Counted from the stretch's first letter, positions 1 to 8,534 are shown. The stretch: 64,000 bases of DNA from Crocinitomicaceae bacterium (GCA_016709005.1 JADJEU010000001.1:186001-250000); one strand, 5' to 3'. Made by a program: numbers and translations. Notes: a model not told the origin generated them from the letters alone.

Positions 1-255
1 AAAATGATTTTCAAAACCCAAATCAAGACACACTTCGTTATTTTCTTTTTCAATAAAAACACCTGCGCTGCCAGTGACAATGAAATACATGTAGCGTTCA
101 GGTGAATTGGCTTTTTTCAGAATCTCACCTTTTTTGATTTTGATTTCGGTACAGCAGGCTGCAAAATCCAGCCAGGCTTCAATAGGTGCAGGGAAGTAAG
201 GATCAAATGCCCGTTTGAGTATTTGTGCAGAAGAGATATTGGTTTTATCCGACAT
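1..255 (-). CDS. Crp/Fnr family cyclic-nucleotide-binding regulator, N-terminal part
   Basis: The reading frame is open from an ATG at 253-255 to the left edge of the window, so only the first 85 residues are present. They begin MSDKTNISSAQILKRAF and run into a cyclic-nucleotide-binding beta-roll: 'KKGEILKKANSPERYMYFIV' followed by 'TGSAGVFIEKENNEV' is the usual pattern of these domains in Crp/Fnr-like proteins of Bacteroidota. The DNA-binding helix-turn-helix would lie outside the window, so DNA binding is assumed from the family rather than seen. The gene starts 5 bp after the stop of the membrane-protein gene at 261-902 and is probably cotranscribed with it. Confidence 0.75.
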   Translation of the reverse strand, partial: MSDKTNISSAQILKRAFDPYFPAPIEAWLDFAACCTEIKIKKGEILKKANSPERYMYFIVTGSAGVFIEKENNEVCLDLGFENHF

Positions 256-260
256 CAATA

Positions 261-902
261 TCAAATTATGTCACTGTTGTTTTTGTAGATAATCTCTGGC
301 TTTGATTCTTCATTTGCAAGTTTGTTGAGTCTGGGTTGAAGTATCCAAAATCCTACCAGATAAAACCAAGCGAGAAAAAACTCGCCCACAAAGTCCTCAA
401 ATTTAACTGCACGCTGAACTTCAGCTAATTTGATTGATTTTCCAACACAATAGAATGTATGTCCAATACAAAAAATGGAGAAGAGGTGAACAGGTATTAT
501 CAGAAATACCATTGAGACAATGAAGCCTATGTTTTCAGGCGGACGCATCGTTTCGATATTCGTCATCACAAAAATCAGGATAGAAAAAATAATTGCAAAA
601 TAGATCAGCGGAATGAAGAAGAAAATTTTAAAACGTCGCATATTCAATTTCAATTCGGCAGGAATCCGCGCATCCATTTTTATAACAATTGCATAGAACC
701 ATCCAAAGAGCACTAGCATCGATATCAGATAGAACACAAACATCCAGGGCATGATTGAGAAAAGTGCAAATGGATTCGGCGGATTATGCGCAGAAATCTG
801 ACTAAAAACAGTTGCCATAAAAATGGACTGAGCAATCACGGGGACTCCAACTACAATTATAAAGAGTTGCCAATGTTTTGCTTTTAAGAGTTTGTCAAGC
901 AT
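261..902 (-). CDS. Hypothetical membrane protein
   Basis: This 213-residue protein has four to five hydrophobic segments: about residues 12-34 (LFIIVVGVPVIAQSIFMA), 50-73, 93-113, 127-148 and 175-190. Short charged loops lie between them, and the C-terminal tail is polar. There is no signal peptide, so it is probably an inner-membrane protein. I do not recognise a family, and no catalytic motif stands out. Its stop codon is 5 bp from the start of the downstream Crp/Fnr-like gene, so the two probably form an operon. The upstream neighbour at 949-1590 is on the same strand 46 bp away and may belong to the same unit. Confidence 0.75.
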   Translation of the reverse strand: MLDKLLKAKHWQLFIIVVGVPVIAQSIFMATVFSQISAHNPPNPFALFSIMPWMFVFYLISMLVLFGWFYAIVIKMDARIPAELKLNMRRFKIFFFIPLIYFAIIFSILIFVMTNIETMRPPENIGFIVSMVFLIIPVHLFSIFCIGHTFYCVGKSIKLAEVQRAVKFEDFVGEFFLAWFYLVGFWILQPRLNKLANEESKPEIIYKNNSDII

Positions 903-948
903 GCTGAATTTATTTAGGTGTGGTTAAAATTTCTTTGAAATCATTTTG

Positions 949-1590
949 CTATCCACGTCGTCTTTCCAGCAGAACCATCATCATCAAGGCAAGCATCATG
1001 CGTTCACCGTCACCCGGCTCAAGATCAACCAATTTATCCAATTTGAAAGTTCTTCCAAAAAAAGATTTTTGTTTTGATAATCTTGCTACAATTGTGCCAT
1101 CTGCTTTTTGAACAATGTATCGCGGATTAAATAAGTAGCCGCTGAAAAGGCCAAGCAAAGGAACTTCGCATAATAAAGCATCACCTACTTTTGCCCACGG
1201 ATTTTCTTCCCGAATCGAATATTCTTGTTTGTTTTCGTTGTCAAAGATTTCGTAATGTGCTTTTAAAAGAGAACGCATTCCTTTTCGCCCCAATTTTCCT
1301 ACCAGATTCTCGTTGTTGTCCTTAAAAGAATAACAGGCATTAAAGTCAATGATCCGATCTGCATCAATTTTGTAAAGGACGTCTGTTTTGTTTTCGTTTG
1401 AGTAAATCAAAATAGCTTCCTTGAATTTAAACATCTTTTGTCGCACATAGGCAATTGTTGCTCCGCTTTCGTCCAATGCAGTGAAGTCATTGGCAAGTGT
1501 TGAAATTTTGAATTTGAATGTGATTGGAAAAGTGAATTCTTTGAAATCGCGTTTAGCGAAGAAATTAGAATCTAATACTTCGGTAGCCAT
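949..1590 (-). CDS. LURP-one/tubby C-terminal-like protein
   Basis: This 213-residue soluble protein has no signal peptide. Its pattern of short beta-strands resembles the LURP-one-related/phospholipid-scramblase group with a tubby C-terminal fold: an early 'FPITFKFKISTLANDFTALD', then 'GATIAYVRQKMFKFKEAI', and later 'NPRYIVQKADGTIVARLSKQ'. These are typical alternating strand-and-turn elements in which a molecule or 'query' residue is described as lying in a barrel. The C-terminus is an odd Met-rich helix, 'GERMMLALMMMVLLERRRG', which could be membrane-associated or amphipathic. The family call is from pattern memory only; biochemical function in bacteria is largely unknown. It stands alone between the sugar transferase and the membrane-protein gene, all on the minus strand. 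Confidence 0.5.
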   Translation of the reverse strand: MATEVLDSNFFAKRDFKEFTFPITFKFKISTLANDFTALDESGATIAYVRQKMFKFKEAILIYSNENKTDVLYKIDADRIIDFNACYSFKDNNENLVGKLGRKGMRSLLKAHYEIFDNENKQEYSIREENPWAKVGDALLCEVPLLGLFSGYLFNPRYIVQKADGTIVARLSKQKSFFGRTFKLDKLVDLEPGDGERMMLALMMMVLLERRRG

Positions 1591-1646
1591 CGTGGTTGAA
1601 TAATTTACAGTGAAGCTACTGAAAATTTCAGAGATTGAAATAATCC

Positions 1647-3041
1647 TTATTTCCCCTTGCCCTTAAAAATAATTGCTACTGTATAGAACATGATTTTTAT
1701 ATCAAGCGCAAGAGACATATTACGGATATAAAGTAAATCATATTTCATGCGTTCTACCATCTGTTCTACATTTTCAGCATAGCCAAATTTTACTTGTCCC
1801 CAGCTGGTGATGCCGGGACGAACTTGATGCAAATACAAATATTGCGGATCGTGTTGAGCAATCTGATCTATGTAATATCTGCGCTCTGGACGCGGACCAA
1901 CCAAAGACATTTCACCTTTGAGCACATTCAGGAATTGTGGAAATTCATCTAGCCTGGTTTTGCGCAAAAATTTTCCGATTCGCGTAATTCGTTTGTCGTT
2001 TGAACTTGAAAGTTGTGGACCACTTTTTTCAGAGTCAGTATACATTGTTCTGAACTTGATGATCTGAAATGGTTTTTGATGCAGGCCAATGCGTTCTTGC
2101 ATAAAAAAGACGGGGCCTTTGGAGGATGATTTAACCAGAATCGCCAGAATTAAATAGAGCGGAAGCAAAAGGATCAGGGCTAAGAATGAAATACCGATAT
2201 CCAAAATACGCTTTGTAGAAATTTGCCACTCGGGCATCACATTTTCGTTGACACGAAATAAGAGCGCTCCAAAAATGCTGTTCATTTGCACCTGCCCGGA
2301 GAGAATATCGTAAGCATCCGGAATCAAACTAATACGAACGTTGTGACCCGCGAGGCTTGTGATGATTCGTTTTAATTTTTCGTGATCGTTACTTTCTACC
2401 GCAATAATAACTTCCTGGATTTTATGTGTGCGGATAATTTCATCCACGTCATTCAGATTTCCTAATAGCGGCAATTTTTCCTTCAAGGCAAAATCATTTC
2501 CATTAATGTTTACAAATCCTTCAAATAAATGACCTGAACTTTGTTTCTGTTTTTGAATCTCATCTAAAATATCAATGGCCTTGGAACTCCCACCGATGAT
2601 GATTGTTTTGAAACCATATTGGCCCTTGTGAATACGCTTGACATGAATGGTAATGATAATCAGTCGCGGAATCACGGTAATGAAAAACTGAACTGAAAAC
2701 AGAATCAGAATCATTGCATAAAATTGTGTGTACGAATAAACGTAATCATTCAATACCAGTGCAAAAAACACAAGTATTGTTCCAAGCATGGTTCCAAAAA
2801 AAGTTTGTTTGATTGTTTTGATGCGATACGATCTTTCCAGATTCTGGTATCTTCCTTGCAAGGTATAAAGGAACATCCAGCAAAGCGGAATCACGATCAT
2901 ACCGGTTATAAAAGTGCCTTTAATAACAAGCGGTGAATTTTCAATTTGCGTGACGCGGTAAAAGTAGAATAAAAACCAGGCTGCCAATGCCGCCAGGTAA
3001 TCAAAGATCAGACTCAGAACGAGCAACTGACTTTGTTTCAT
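1647..3041 (-). CDS. Exopolysaccharide polyprenyl glycosylphosphotransferase (sugar transferase)
   Basis: The 464-residue protein has the classic architecture of undecaprenyl-phosphate glycosyl-1-phosphate transferases (WcaJ/CpsE type). Four N-terminal membrane helices (about residues 8-125) are followed by a Rossmann-like CoA-binding region with 'TIIIGGSSKAIDILDEI'. A further membrane helix near residue 285 (ILDIGISFLALILLLPLY) leads into the bacterial sugar transferase domain, with 'GPVFFMQERIGLHQKPFQII', 'KFRTMYTDSE', 'RKTRLDEFPQFLNVLKGEMS' and 'LVGPRPERRYY'. It would move a sugar phosphate onto the lipid carrier to start capsule, O-antigen or exopolysaccharide repeat-unit synthesis. The start overlaps the stop of the upstream lipoprotein gene by 4 bp (ATGA), so the two are translationally coupled. 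No other polysaccharide genes lie nearby, which is unusual but common for these enzymes in Bacteroidota. Confidence 0.92.
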   Translation of the reverse strand: MKQSQLLVLSLIFDYLAALAAWFLFYFYRVTQIENSPLVIKGTFITGMIVIPLCWMFLYTLQGRYQNLERSYRIKTIKQTFFGTMLGTILVFFALVLNDYVYSYTQFYAMILILFSVQFFITVIPRLIIITIHVKRIHKGQYGFKTIIIGGSSKAIDILDEIQKQKQSSGHLFEGFVNINGNDFALKEKLPLLGNLNDVDEIIRTHKIQEVIIAVESNDHEKLKRIITSLAGHNVRISLIPDAYDILSGQVQMNSIFGALLFRVNENVMPEWQISTKRILDIGISFLALILLLPLYLILAILVKSSSKGPVFFMQERIGLHQKPFQIIKFRTMYTDSEKSGPQLSSSNDKRITRIGKFLRKTRLDEFPQFLNVLKGEMSLVGPRPERRYYIDQIAQHDPQYLYLHQVRPGITSWGQVKFGYAENVEQMVERMKYDLLYIRNMSLALDIKIMFYTVAIIFKGKGK

Positions 3042-3906
3042 TCGTAACAGATTACTTTGATGTTGTCGATATAGATAAATCCTGTAGTTTGATCAGGATC
3101 TAATAAGGCCAGAAAATAAATTTCATAGCTCGTGGCGTTGGTATGAAAAGACACATTTTCAATGAGAGGAATATACATCTTCTTCCACTTGAGATTTTCG
3201 TTTTCTTTCATTGGATTGAACTGCGCATAAGGTGGCTCTTCAATAAAATCAGCTGAGTTTTGCGCAATGGTACTCATCACCATAGAATTATTATTCATGT
3301 AGTCCACTTCAAGGTAGACATCTTCATTTTTAGGCAGGTCCAGAAATTGCGAGGTAACTCCTTTGTACATACTATCTGTTTCAGTTAAATGAATGGCACC
3401 GCAGCGAAAACCGTATTTAACCGTGTCAGGAGCTGCGGCCTCAGATACAAAAACCAGATTGGTCAGCGAATTAAATGCGTCTTCTAAATACATACCAGGG
3501 CTTCAAAATCTTCAATCATTTCAAAATGAAGGTTGCTTTTGTAAGTGATTTGAGGTGTGACGGAAACCGTTTCACCTTTGACTAAGGTCAGGGTTGTTTC
3601 ATAACGCTCATAAAAAGGGTATTTCACACGATAATAATTGATACCGTTTTGACGAATGCCTGCGTAGATGATGAATGTGTGCTCTCCTTCATCAAGTATT
3701 GGAATTTTGCAAGGGAGTTCAAATACACCAATTGCTTTACCATCCATATAAACCCACGCGTCATCGATAGATTGCGAATTGGCGCCCTCTATCGGTTCAT
3801 CCGTGGTAAAGTTCATAGCAGGTATTTCAAGCCACGAGGGAGTTATATCTTCTTTGCAGGAAAATAAGAGGAAGGCTGAAAAAACGATAAGTAAACTTTT
3901 GATCAT
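3038..3906 (-). pseudogene. Lipoprotein, reading frame broken by a one-base shift
   Basis: Two overlapping frames look like one gene. The first part (3484-3906) begins MIKSLLIVFSAFLLFSCKED, a lipoprotein signal with the modified Cys at residue 17, then beta-rich sequence ending 'FEMIEDFEA'. It then runs into LVCI-stop. The second part (3038-3493) continues in another frame as 'MYLEDAFNSLTNLVFVSE'. Adding one C to the CCC run at 3498-3500 joins them as 'EDFEAPGMYLEDAFNS' and gives a 289-residue protein. The second half is beta-rich and ends 'FIYIDNIKVICYE', as expected for a surface lipoprotein with a lectin-like or jelly-roll fold. The family is not recognised. The 3' end overlaps the sugar transferase start by 4 bp, so a link to surface polysaccharide is possible but unproven. 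The alternative is two genes with an internal ATG start. Confidence 0.7.
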
Positions 3907-3941
3907 GCAATGGTTGTATCGTATTAAAACGCAAAAAAAGT

Positions 3942-4940
3942 CTAAATATTTTCTTTAATCAAGTTTCCGTTGGCTTTTAATTTATCCATGATTTGGAGTG
4001 CTACCTCCAGCGCATAGGATCCAGCCTCGATTGAAACGATTGGAACTGTATTGTTTTCAATGGATTGCGCAAATGTCAAGAGTTCTTCTTTAATGGCATT
4101 TGATGTAACAACATCGGGTTTAAAAATTTCAATTTTCTTTTTAGCCTTACCTTCACCCAAGTCAAGAACAATATCAAATGGATCAGGTTCACCGTTAACG
4201 GTTGACATCTTTACTATTTCAGTTTCTTTGGTCAAAAAATCTACCGAGATATAAGCATCCCGCTGAAAGAAGCGCGTTTTACGCATGTTTTTAAGGGAGA
4301 TTCTGGACGCTGTCAGGTTTGCTACACAACCATTTTCAAATTCAATGCGTGCATTTGTAATATCAGGCGTATCGCTTACTACAGATACTCCGCTCGCTGA
4401 AATACGCTTGATCTTAGCCTTTACAACACTTAGAATAATATCCAAATCGTGAATCATCAGATCCAAAACAACCGGAACATCTGTGCCGCGAGGATTGTAC
4501 TGCGCAAGACGATGTGTTTCGATAAACATCGGGTCATTCAAAAATGGAAGTGCTTGTTTAAACGCCGGGTTGAAGCGCTCCACATGACCAACCTGCACTT
4601 TTACTTCAGCTTCTTGGGCTAGTTTCTGCAGTTTAGACGCTTCTTCAAAAGTTTCTGTAATCGGTTTTTCGATGAACACATGTTTTGAATTCCGCAAAGC
4701 TACCTGAGCAATTTCAAAATGTGAAAGGGTAGGAGTCACAATATCAATACAATCAACTTTAGAAATCAAATCTTCAATGCTCGTATATCTTTTTAAACCC
4801 AAATCATTTTGAGCAAAGCTTGCATTCGATTCTGAAGGATCGTAAAATCCAACAAATTCATAAACATCTGAGAGTTCTTTAATGAGTCTGGCGTGAATTT
4901 TGCCAAGGTGTCCAACACCAAAGAGGCCTATTTTTAGCAT
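3942..4940 (-). CDS. Gfo/Idh/MocA family NAD(P)-dependent oxidoreductase
   Basis: The protein has 332 residues. The N-terminus 'MLKIGLFGVGHLGKIHARLI' is a Rossmann dinucleotide-binding motif (GxGxxG-like), 'DCIDIVTPTLSHFEIA' and 'KHVFIEKPITETFEEA' follow, and the EKP motif (about residues 92-94) carries the conserved lysine of this family. 'VDLMIHDLDIILSVVKAK'-like sequence later gives the conserved His/Asp region. Members oxidise or reduce sugars and related alcohols, often nucleotide-sugar derivatives (WlbA, MviM, inositol dehydrogenase). The substrate cannot be read from the sequence. It is 36 bp upstream of the broken lipoprotein and the glycosylphosphotransferase on the same strand, so a role in making a modified sugar for a surface polymer is a reasonable inference. 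Confidence 0.9.
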   Translation of the reverse strand: MLKIGLFGVGHLGKIHARLIKELSDVYEFVGFYDPSESNASFAQNDLGLKRYTSIEDLISKVDCIDIVTPTLSHFEIAQVALRNSKHVFIEKPITETFEEASKLQKLAQEAEVKVQVGHVERFNPAFKQALPFLNDPMFIETHRLAQYNPRGTDVPVVLDLMIHDLDIILSVVKAKIKRISASGVSVVSDTPDITNARIEFENGCVANLTASRISLKNMRKTRFFQRDAYISVDFLTKETEIVKMSTVNGEPDPFDIVLDLGEGKAKKKIEIFKPDVVTSNAIKEELLTFAQSIENNTVPIVSIEAGSYALEVALQIMDKLKANGNLIKENI

Positions 4941-5051
4941 GATTGAGAATTTGGTGTAAAGTTAAGATCAATTGATTCTGAATTAATACTTCAGTGCTTT
5001 CAATTATCAACACGAATGACTTAATTTGTTTTCGCAGCCTCACAAATTATT

Positions 5052-5068
5052 GGAGGATCAAAAAAATG
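5052..5068 (+). promoter_or_regulatory. Ribosome-binding site supporting the start at 5066
   Basis: A GGAGG at 5052-5056 lies 9 bp ahead of the ATG at 5066-5068. It favours this start over the longer in-frame start at 4994. The start at 5087 gives a shorter signal peptide and cannot be excluded. Confidence 0.5.
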
Positions 5069-6307
5069 AACTTACCTTTGAATACCATGAGAATTACGAA
5101 AAAAACTACAATTTTATTTTTGCTATTGTTTACCATTCAGGCTAATGCACAGCTCACTGATACGCTTAAGGTGATGTCCTATAATTTGCTCAATTTTCCT
5201 AATGTGAATCCCAATCGGATTGATACGCTAAAAGGAATTCTGGATTACGTAAAACCAGATATTTTGATGGTTTGTGAATTGACCAGCGCAGCTGGTGGAG
5301 ACGATATTTTGTTTAACGCTCTGAATGTTGGAGGCGTGACAAGTTATGAATCTGCTGCTTTTTCGAATGGTCCTGATACCGATAATTTACTCTATTACAA
5401 TTCAGATAAGCTTGCGTTGAAAGAGCAAAATGTAATAACAACAGCGTTACGTGATATTAATGAATACGTGCTATATTATAAGAGCATTGATATTGCGACA
5501 ACAACGGATACAACTTTCTTTTATATCTATGTTTGTCACCTGAAAGCGAGCTCAGGTTTTGAGGCTGAGCGTAATGCTGAAGCGCAGCAACTTAAGACTT
5601 ATCTGGCTACAAGAACGAATCGTCAAAATATTTTAATTGGAGGGGATTTTAACTTCTATGGCAGCGATACTGAACCGGCCTGGAATACGATTTTAAGTGG
5701 TTCAGGCGTTACGATCGTTGATCCTATTAATACACCCGGCCATTGGAATTCTAACTCAACTTTTTCATCCATTCACACACAAAGTACACGAACTGCAAGT
5801 TTTGACGGAGGAAGCACGGGCGGGATGGATGATCGTTTTGATTTGATTTTTATTTCACCTGATTTGAATAGTTATGTCAATCAGGCAAAATATGTTCCGG
5901 GTTCTTACAAAGCAATAGGACAAGACGGTTTGCATTATAATGATGCCTTAATTGATGCGCCTTTAAACACGTCAGTTCCATTTAATGTTTTGCATAATCT
6001 GTATAACATGTCTGATCACTTACCGGTGTTTTTAAAAATCTCCGTTAGCACTTATGCGAACTCTGTTCCTGAAGCACTCACTGGAATGAAGGTTTGGTAT
6101 AGTTCAGATTCTGAAAAACTTATGTTCACGTTCGAAAATCCAATCAAGCTGGCTGGCAATTTTATGATTGTTGATTTGTCGGGCAGAGTGGTGAAATCGT
6201 TTGATCACCTGGACGGAGAAAATTCACTCAATGTTTCTGATCTGGATTCTGGAATGTATGTTTTGCAAGTTCAGCAATATGAGTATTCAATGAAGTTTGT
6301 GAAATAG
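5066..6307 (+). CDS. Secreted endonuclease/exonuclease/phosphatase family protein with T9SS type A domain
   Basis: A signal peptide (KKTTILFLLLFTIQANAQ) precedes an endonuclease/exonuclease/phosphatase (EEP) domain. 'LKVMSYNLLNFPNVNPNR' is the first metal-site motif with the conserved Asn, 'KPDILMVCEL' holds the metal-binding Glu, 'ILIGGDFNFYGSD' is the catalytic D-x-N pair, and 'LYNMSDHLPVFLKI' is the C-terminal SDH motif. All key residues are therefore present, and the enzyme should cleave phosphodiester or phosphoester bonds in a metal-dependent way; DNA, phospholipid and inositol phosphate are all possible substrates. The last 75 or so residues (LAGNFMIVDLSGRVVKSF ... SGMYVLQVQQYEYSMKFVK) are a T9SS type A sorting domain, so it is exported to the surface or medium. 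The start at 5066 is chosen over 4994 because it has a GGAGG and leads directly into the signal peptide. Confidence 0.88.
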   Translation: MNLPLNTMRITKKTTILFLLLFTIQANAQLTDTLKVMSYNLLNFPNVNPNRIDTLKGILDYVKPDILMVCELTSAAGGDDILFNALNVGGVTSYESAAFSNGPDTDNLLYYNSDKLALKEQNVITTALRDINEYVLYYKSIDIATTTDTTFFYIYVCHLKASSGFEAERNAEAQQLKTYLATRTNRQNILIGGDFNFYGSDTEPAWNTILSGSGVTIVDPINTPGHWNSNSTFSSIHTQSTRTASFDGGSTGGMDDRFDLIFISPDLNSYVNQAKYVPGSYKAIGQDGLHYNDALIDAPLNTSVPFNVLHNLYNMSDHLPVFLKISVSTYANSVPEALTGMKVWYSSDSEKLMFTFENPIKLAGNFMIVDLSGRVVKSFDHLDGENSLNVSDLDSGMYVLQVQQYEYSMKFVK

Positions 6308-6324
6308 TTTTTTTTTCCGCAGTT

Positions 6325-6450
6325 CCGATAGTTATCGGGATCGCTGACAAAAACAAAACACAGATTTACGCAGATTTTTTTGGCTAAATCAAAATTGTTA
6401 TTCCTTAGTTTCAGCAGAAATCTGTGCCCTTAAAATCTGCGAGAAAATTA
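6325..6450. repeat. Intergenic palindrome and imperfect inverted-repeat element
   Basis: Directly after the EEP gene is the palindrome CCGATA-GT-TATCGG (6325-6338). It is followed by a left arm containing CAGATTTACGCAGATTTTT (6361-6379) and a right arm with AATCTGTGCCC and AAAATCTGCGAGA (6419-6446). The reverse complement of the right arm resembles the left arm, so the element is an imperfect inverted repeat about 90 bp long. It resembles the element at 47741-47866. Function is unknown; the palindrome could help terminate the upstream transcript. Confidence 0.55.
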
Positions 6451-6466
6451 TCACTGGTGGCCAGCC

Positions 6467-7249
6467 TCATTTTCCTGTCAAATCTCCTTCTGTTGTAATT
6501 CCAAATTCAACTACATTGTCTGTTGCTGAAAATGTTTTTACAAATTGAAATGATTTGAGAAAGGCTTCATTTCCATAAGAGTCTGTCGAATCTTTTCTAT
6601 AAAGCATCACATCAAAACCGTTAGGAGCGGCATACACTACAGTGTCTTTTTCAGTAAGCGCTGAATCTCGATCTGAATTATAAATCGTGTGATCGTTGAC
6701 ATTGATATAAATCAGATAATTTGATTTCAAAAGTGAATTTGACAGTTTAACTTTTACTGGAATTTTACTCGACTCCGTTTTCTCTTTTGCAAAAGAACAA
6801 ATGGCATCACTCACTGCTGCATAGTTATCACAACTATTGTCGTGAACGAAAGTCATTCCTGAATTATTTTTGTCAAAATATTTCCCGTCTGTTATCAGTC
6901 GAATCGACGTTCCGCCTCGGTCATATACTTCTTGCTCTTCAATTAATTTAATTTGATCAAAATCATTTTCAAGAAAAACCTGATAGAGTTGATTCAGTTC
7001 TTCAGATGAAGTTGTAAAATAAATTTTCTGTTCATAATCCAATCGCCACATGCTCCAGTAGGAACTATCTTCAGAGATAAAAATATTTTCACCTTCAGGC
7101 AGCATTCCACCGCCATCTGACCATTCAATTGTAAGTTTTTCAGGATTCGCAGGAAGTTCAGAGCCATTAAAAATACTTCCGCCGCCTTCACCAGAGCAGG
7201 CAAAAATTAAAAGAGAAATAGCAATCGGGTAGAAGAGTGTATTTTTCAT
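6467..7249 (-). CDS. Hypothetical lipoprotein
   Basis: The ATG at 7247-7249 gives MKNTLFYPIAISLLIFACSG, a lipoprotein signal with the lipobox ending at Cys18, which is why I prefer it to the longer frame starting at 7273. The mature part is about 240 residues, acidic and rich in Ser, Asp and Asn. It contains a Gly-rich tract after the Cys (GEGGGS) that would act as a flexible tether. 'TIEWSDGGGMLPEGENIFIS' and 'GGTSIRLITDGKYFDKNNSG' suggest a mainly beta-structured domain. I recognise no family. It is monocistronic as far as can be seen, 53 bp upstream of the ComB-like gene on the same strand. Confidence 0.75.
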   Translation of the reverse strand: MKNTLFYPIAISLLIFACSGEGGGSIFNGSELPANPEKLTIEWSDGGGMLPEGENIFISEDSSYWSMWRLDYEQKIYFTTSSEELNQLYQVFLENDFDQIKLIEEQEVYDRGGTSIRLITDGKYFDKNNSGMTFVHDNSCDNYAAVSDAICSFAKEKTESSKIPVKVKLSNSLLKSNYLIYINVNDHTIYNSDRDSALTEKDTVVYAAPNGFDVMLYRKDSTDSYGNEAFLKSFQFVKTFSATDNVVEFGITTEGDLTGK

Positions 7250-7302
7250 AGCTGCATTTTTTATCAAACACAACCTGAACTACAACTCTGAAATGAATTG
7301 GT

Positions 7303-8067
7303 TCAAATCAATGTGTCCGGACTAATAGCAACAAGTTTATTCCCCTGCAGAATTGGGATTACCGGAGCCTGATTTGGATTCAAACAATATTTGATATCAA
7401 TGTTCAGATTCAAGTTTTTCAAACGACGGCGATGAGACGATGCTTTCAGATATCCAAGAATATTATCCTTTGCACTCAGGAATAAAAATTTAGAAGCAAT
7501 AGAAGCATCTTCTACAGAATGAAATTTATTTGTGCCTAGCAAGTAATCGCAAATAGCGCCTGCGCAAATAGTATCTTCCAGATTAAATTTATTTTGCCAG
7601 CCTGAACATAGCAATAGAATGTTCTTGTCTTGTTTTTCTAAAAATTCCTGAAGCACTTCCAGATTTGATAGTGCACCAATAACAACCTGACCAGATTCTT
7701 TGGCAAGATTGATGGCTTTGGTACCGTTGGTCGTAGTTAATACAACAGTTTGGTTCATTACTTCAGGAACCATATAGGCGTATGGTGAGTTCCCAAAATT
7801 GAATCCTTCTACTATGTTTCCGCCGCGTTCAGCTCCAACTAAAAAACCTTTTTTCTGATATTCAATTGCTTCTTCAACTGTAGAAACCGGAATAATTTCT
7901 TTTACGCCATAATGGAATGCTGCGCAGATTGCAGAGGTTGCACGCAAGACATCAATCACAACGATAATCTCAAACTCTTCTTTGTAAAGAGGAAATAAAT
8001 AGGGTGAAAAACAGACTTCAACACGTTTACGCGTTTCGTCCGGATCAATATAGGCTTGTCCTTCCAT
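7303..8067 (-). CDS. comB: 2-phosphosulfolactate phosphatase family protein (ComB-like)
   Basis: This 254-residue cytosolic protein matches the ComB family. 'EIIVVIDVLRATSAICAAFH' is the signature near residue 35, followed by 'GAERGGNIVEGFNFGNSP', 'VVLTTTNGTKAINLA', 'VVIGALSNLEVLQEFLE' and 'LLCSGWQNKFNLEDTICAGA'. ComB removes phosphate from 2-phosphosulfolactate in coenzyme M synthesis in methanogens. Homologues also occur in many bacteria that do not make coenzyme M, where the product may be sulfolactate or the substrate may differ. No ComA or ComC partner is visible nearby. Confidence in the family is high; confidence in the exact substrate is low. Confidence 0.85.
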   Translation of the reverse strand: MEGQAYIDPDETRKRVEVCFSPYLFPLYKEEFEIIVVIDVLRATSAICAAFHYGVKEIIPVSTVEEAIEYQKKGFLVGAERGGNIVEGFNFGNSPYAYMVPEVMNQTVVLTTTNGTKAINLAKESGQVVIGALSNLEVLQEFLEKQDKNILLLCSGWQNKFNLEDTICAGAICDYLLGTNKFHSVEDASIASKFLFLSAKDNILGYLKASSHRRRLKNLNLNIDIKYCLNPNQAPVIPILQGNKLVAISPDTLI

Positions 8068-8137
8068 GCAACGAAATTAGGAAAAAGTTTAGAATATAAA
8101 AGGATTGCCCATTTTGTATCGGGACAAGTGGCTGCGA

Positions 8138-8485
8138 CTATAAATGCATCAAATCTTTCTTAGCCAAAAGCGTATCTAAAGATTCTCTGTTATCCTGATC
8201 GTCTACACAACAATCAACAGGGCAAACAGCAGCGCATTGAGGCTCATCATGAAAACCTTTGCACTCAGTACATTTATCAGGTACAATGAAATATACATCC
8301 ATGTTCACAGGAGTATTATTTTTTCCTGCATCTTTCTCAGTGCCATCAAGTAGTTTGAAAAGCCCTGTAAGTGATGTGCCGTCTGAATAACGCCACTCGG
8401 CACCACCTTCATAAATTGCATTGTTTGGACATTCTGGCTCGCAAGCCCCGCAGTTAATGCATTCGTCAGTTATGATAATTGCCAT
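8138..8485 (-). CDS. 4Fe-4S dicluster ferredoxin
   Basis: The 115-residue protein has the ferredoxin pattern CxxCxxxCxxxCP near the N-terminus (CINCGACEPECP, residues about 9-20). The second cluster-binding set (CTECKGFHDEPQCAAVCPVD, about 75-94) has the longer spacing seen in Alvin-type dicluster ferredoxins. A further 'DCCVDD' follows. It carries single electrons for cytosolic redox enzymes. It is divergently arranged with the acyl-CoA reductase gene. Their starts are only 50 bp apart, so they probably share a control region; this pairing is recurrent in Bacteroidota as far as I recall. The length of about 115 residues is normal for the family. Confidence 0.93.
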   Translation of the reverse strand: MAIIITDECINCGACEPECPNNAIYEGGAEWRYSDGTSLTGLFKLLDGTEKDAGKNNTPVNMDVYFIVPDKCTECKGFHDEPQCAAVCPVDCCVDDQDNRESLDTLLAKKDLMHL

Positions 8486-8514
8486 TGTTTCTATCTAATC
8501 ATTGATTAATTTTG
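8485..8514 (+). promoter_or_regulatory. Predicted promoter for the acyl-CoA reductase gene
   Basis: TTG at 8485-8487, a 19-bp spacer, then TAATTTTG at 8507-8514 fits the Bacteroidota -33/-7 consensus (TTTG ... TAnnTTTG). The -33 element touches the start codon of the divergent ferredoxin gene (8483-8485), so transcription of the two genes may interfere. Predicted from sequence only. Confidence 0.5.
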
Positions 8515-8534
8515 CAAATATAGAAGGTCTCACA

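Noticed and set aside
920..1111. 63-residue frame on the plus strand
   Set aside because: It lies opposite the LURP-like gene and has low-complexity content; it is a shadow.
5066..6307. Toxin or defence nuclease from the EEP domain
   Set aside because: It has a signal peptide and T9SS domain, so it is exported; it has no defence neighbours.
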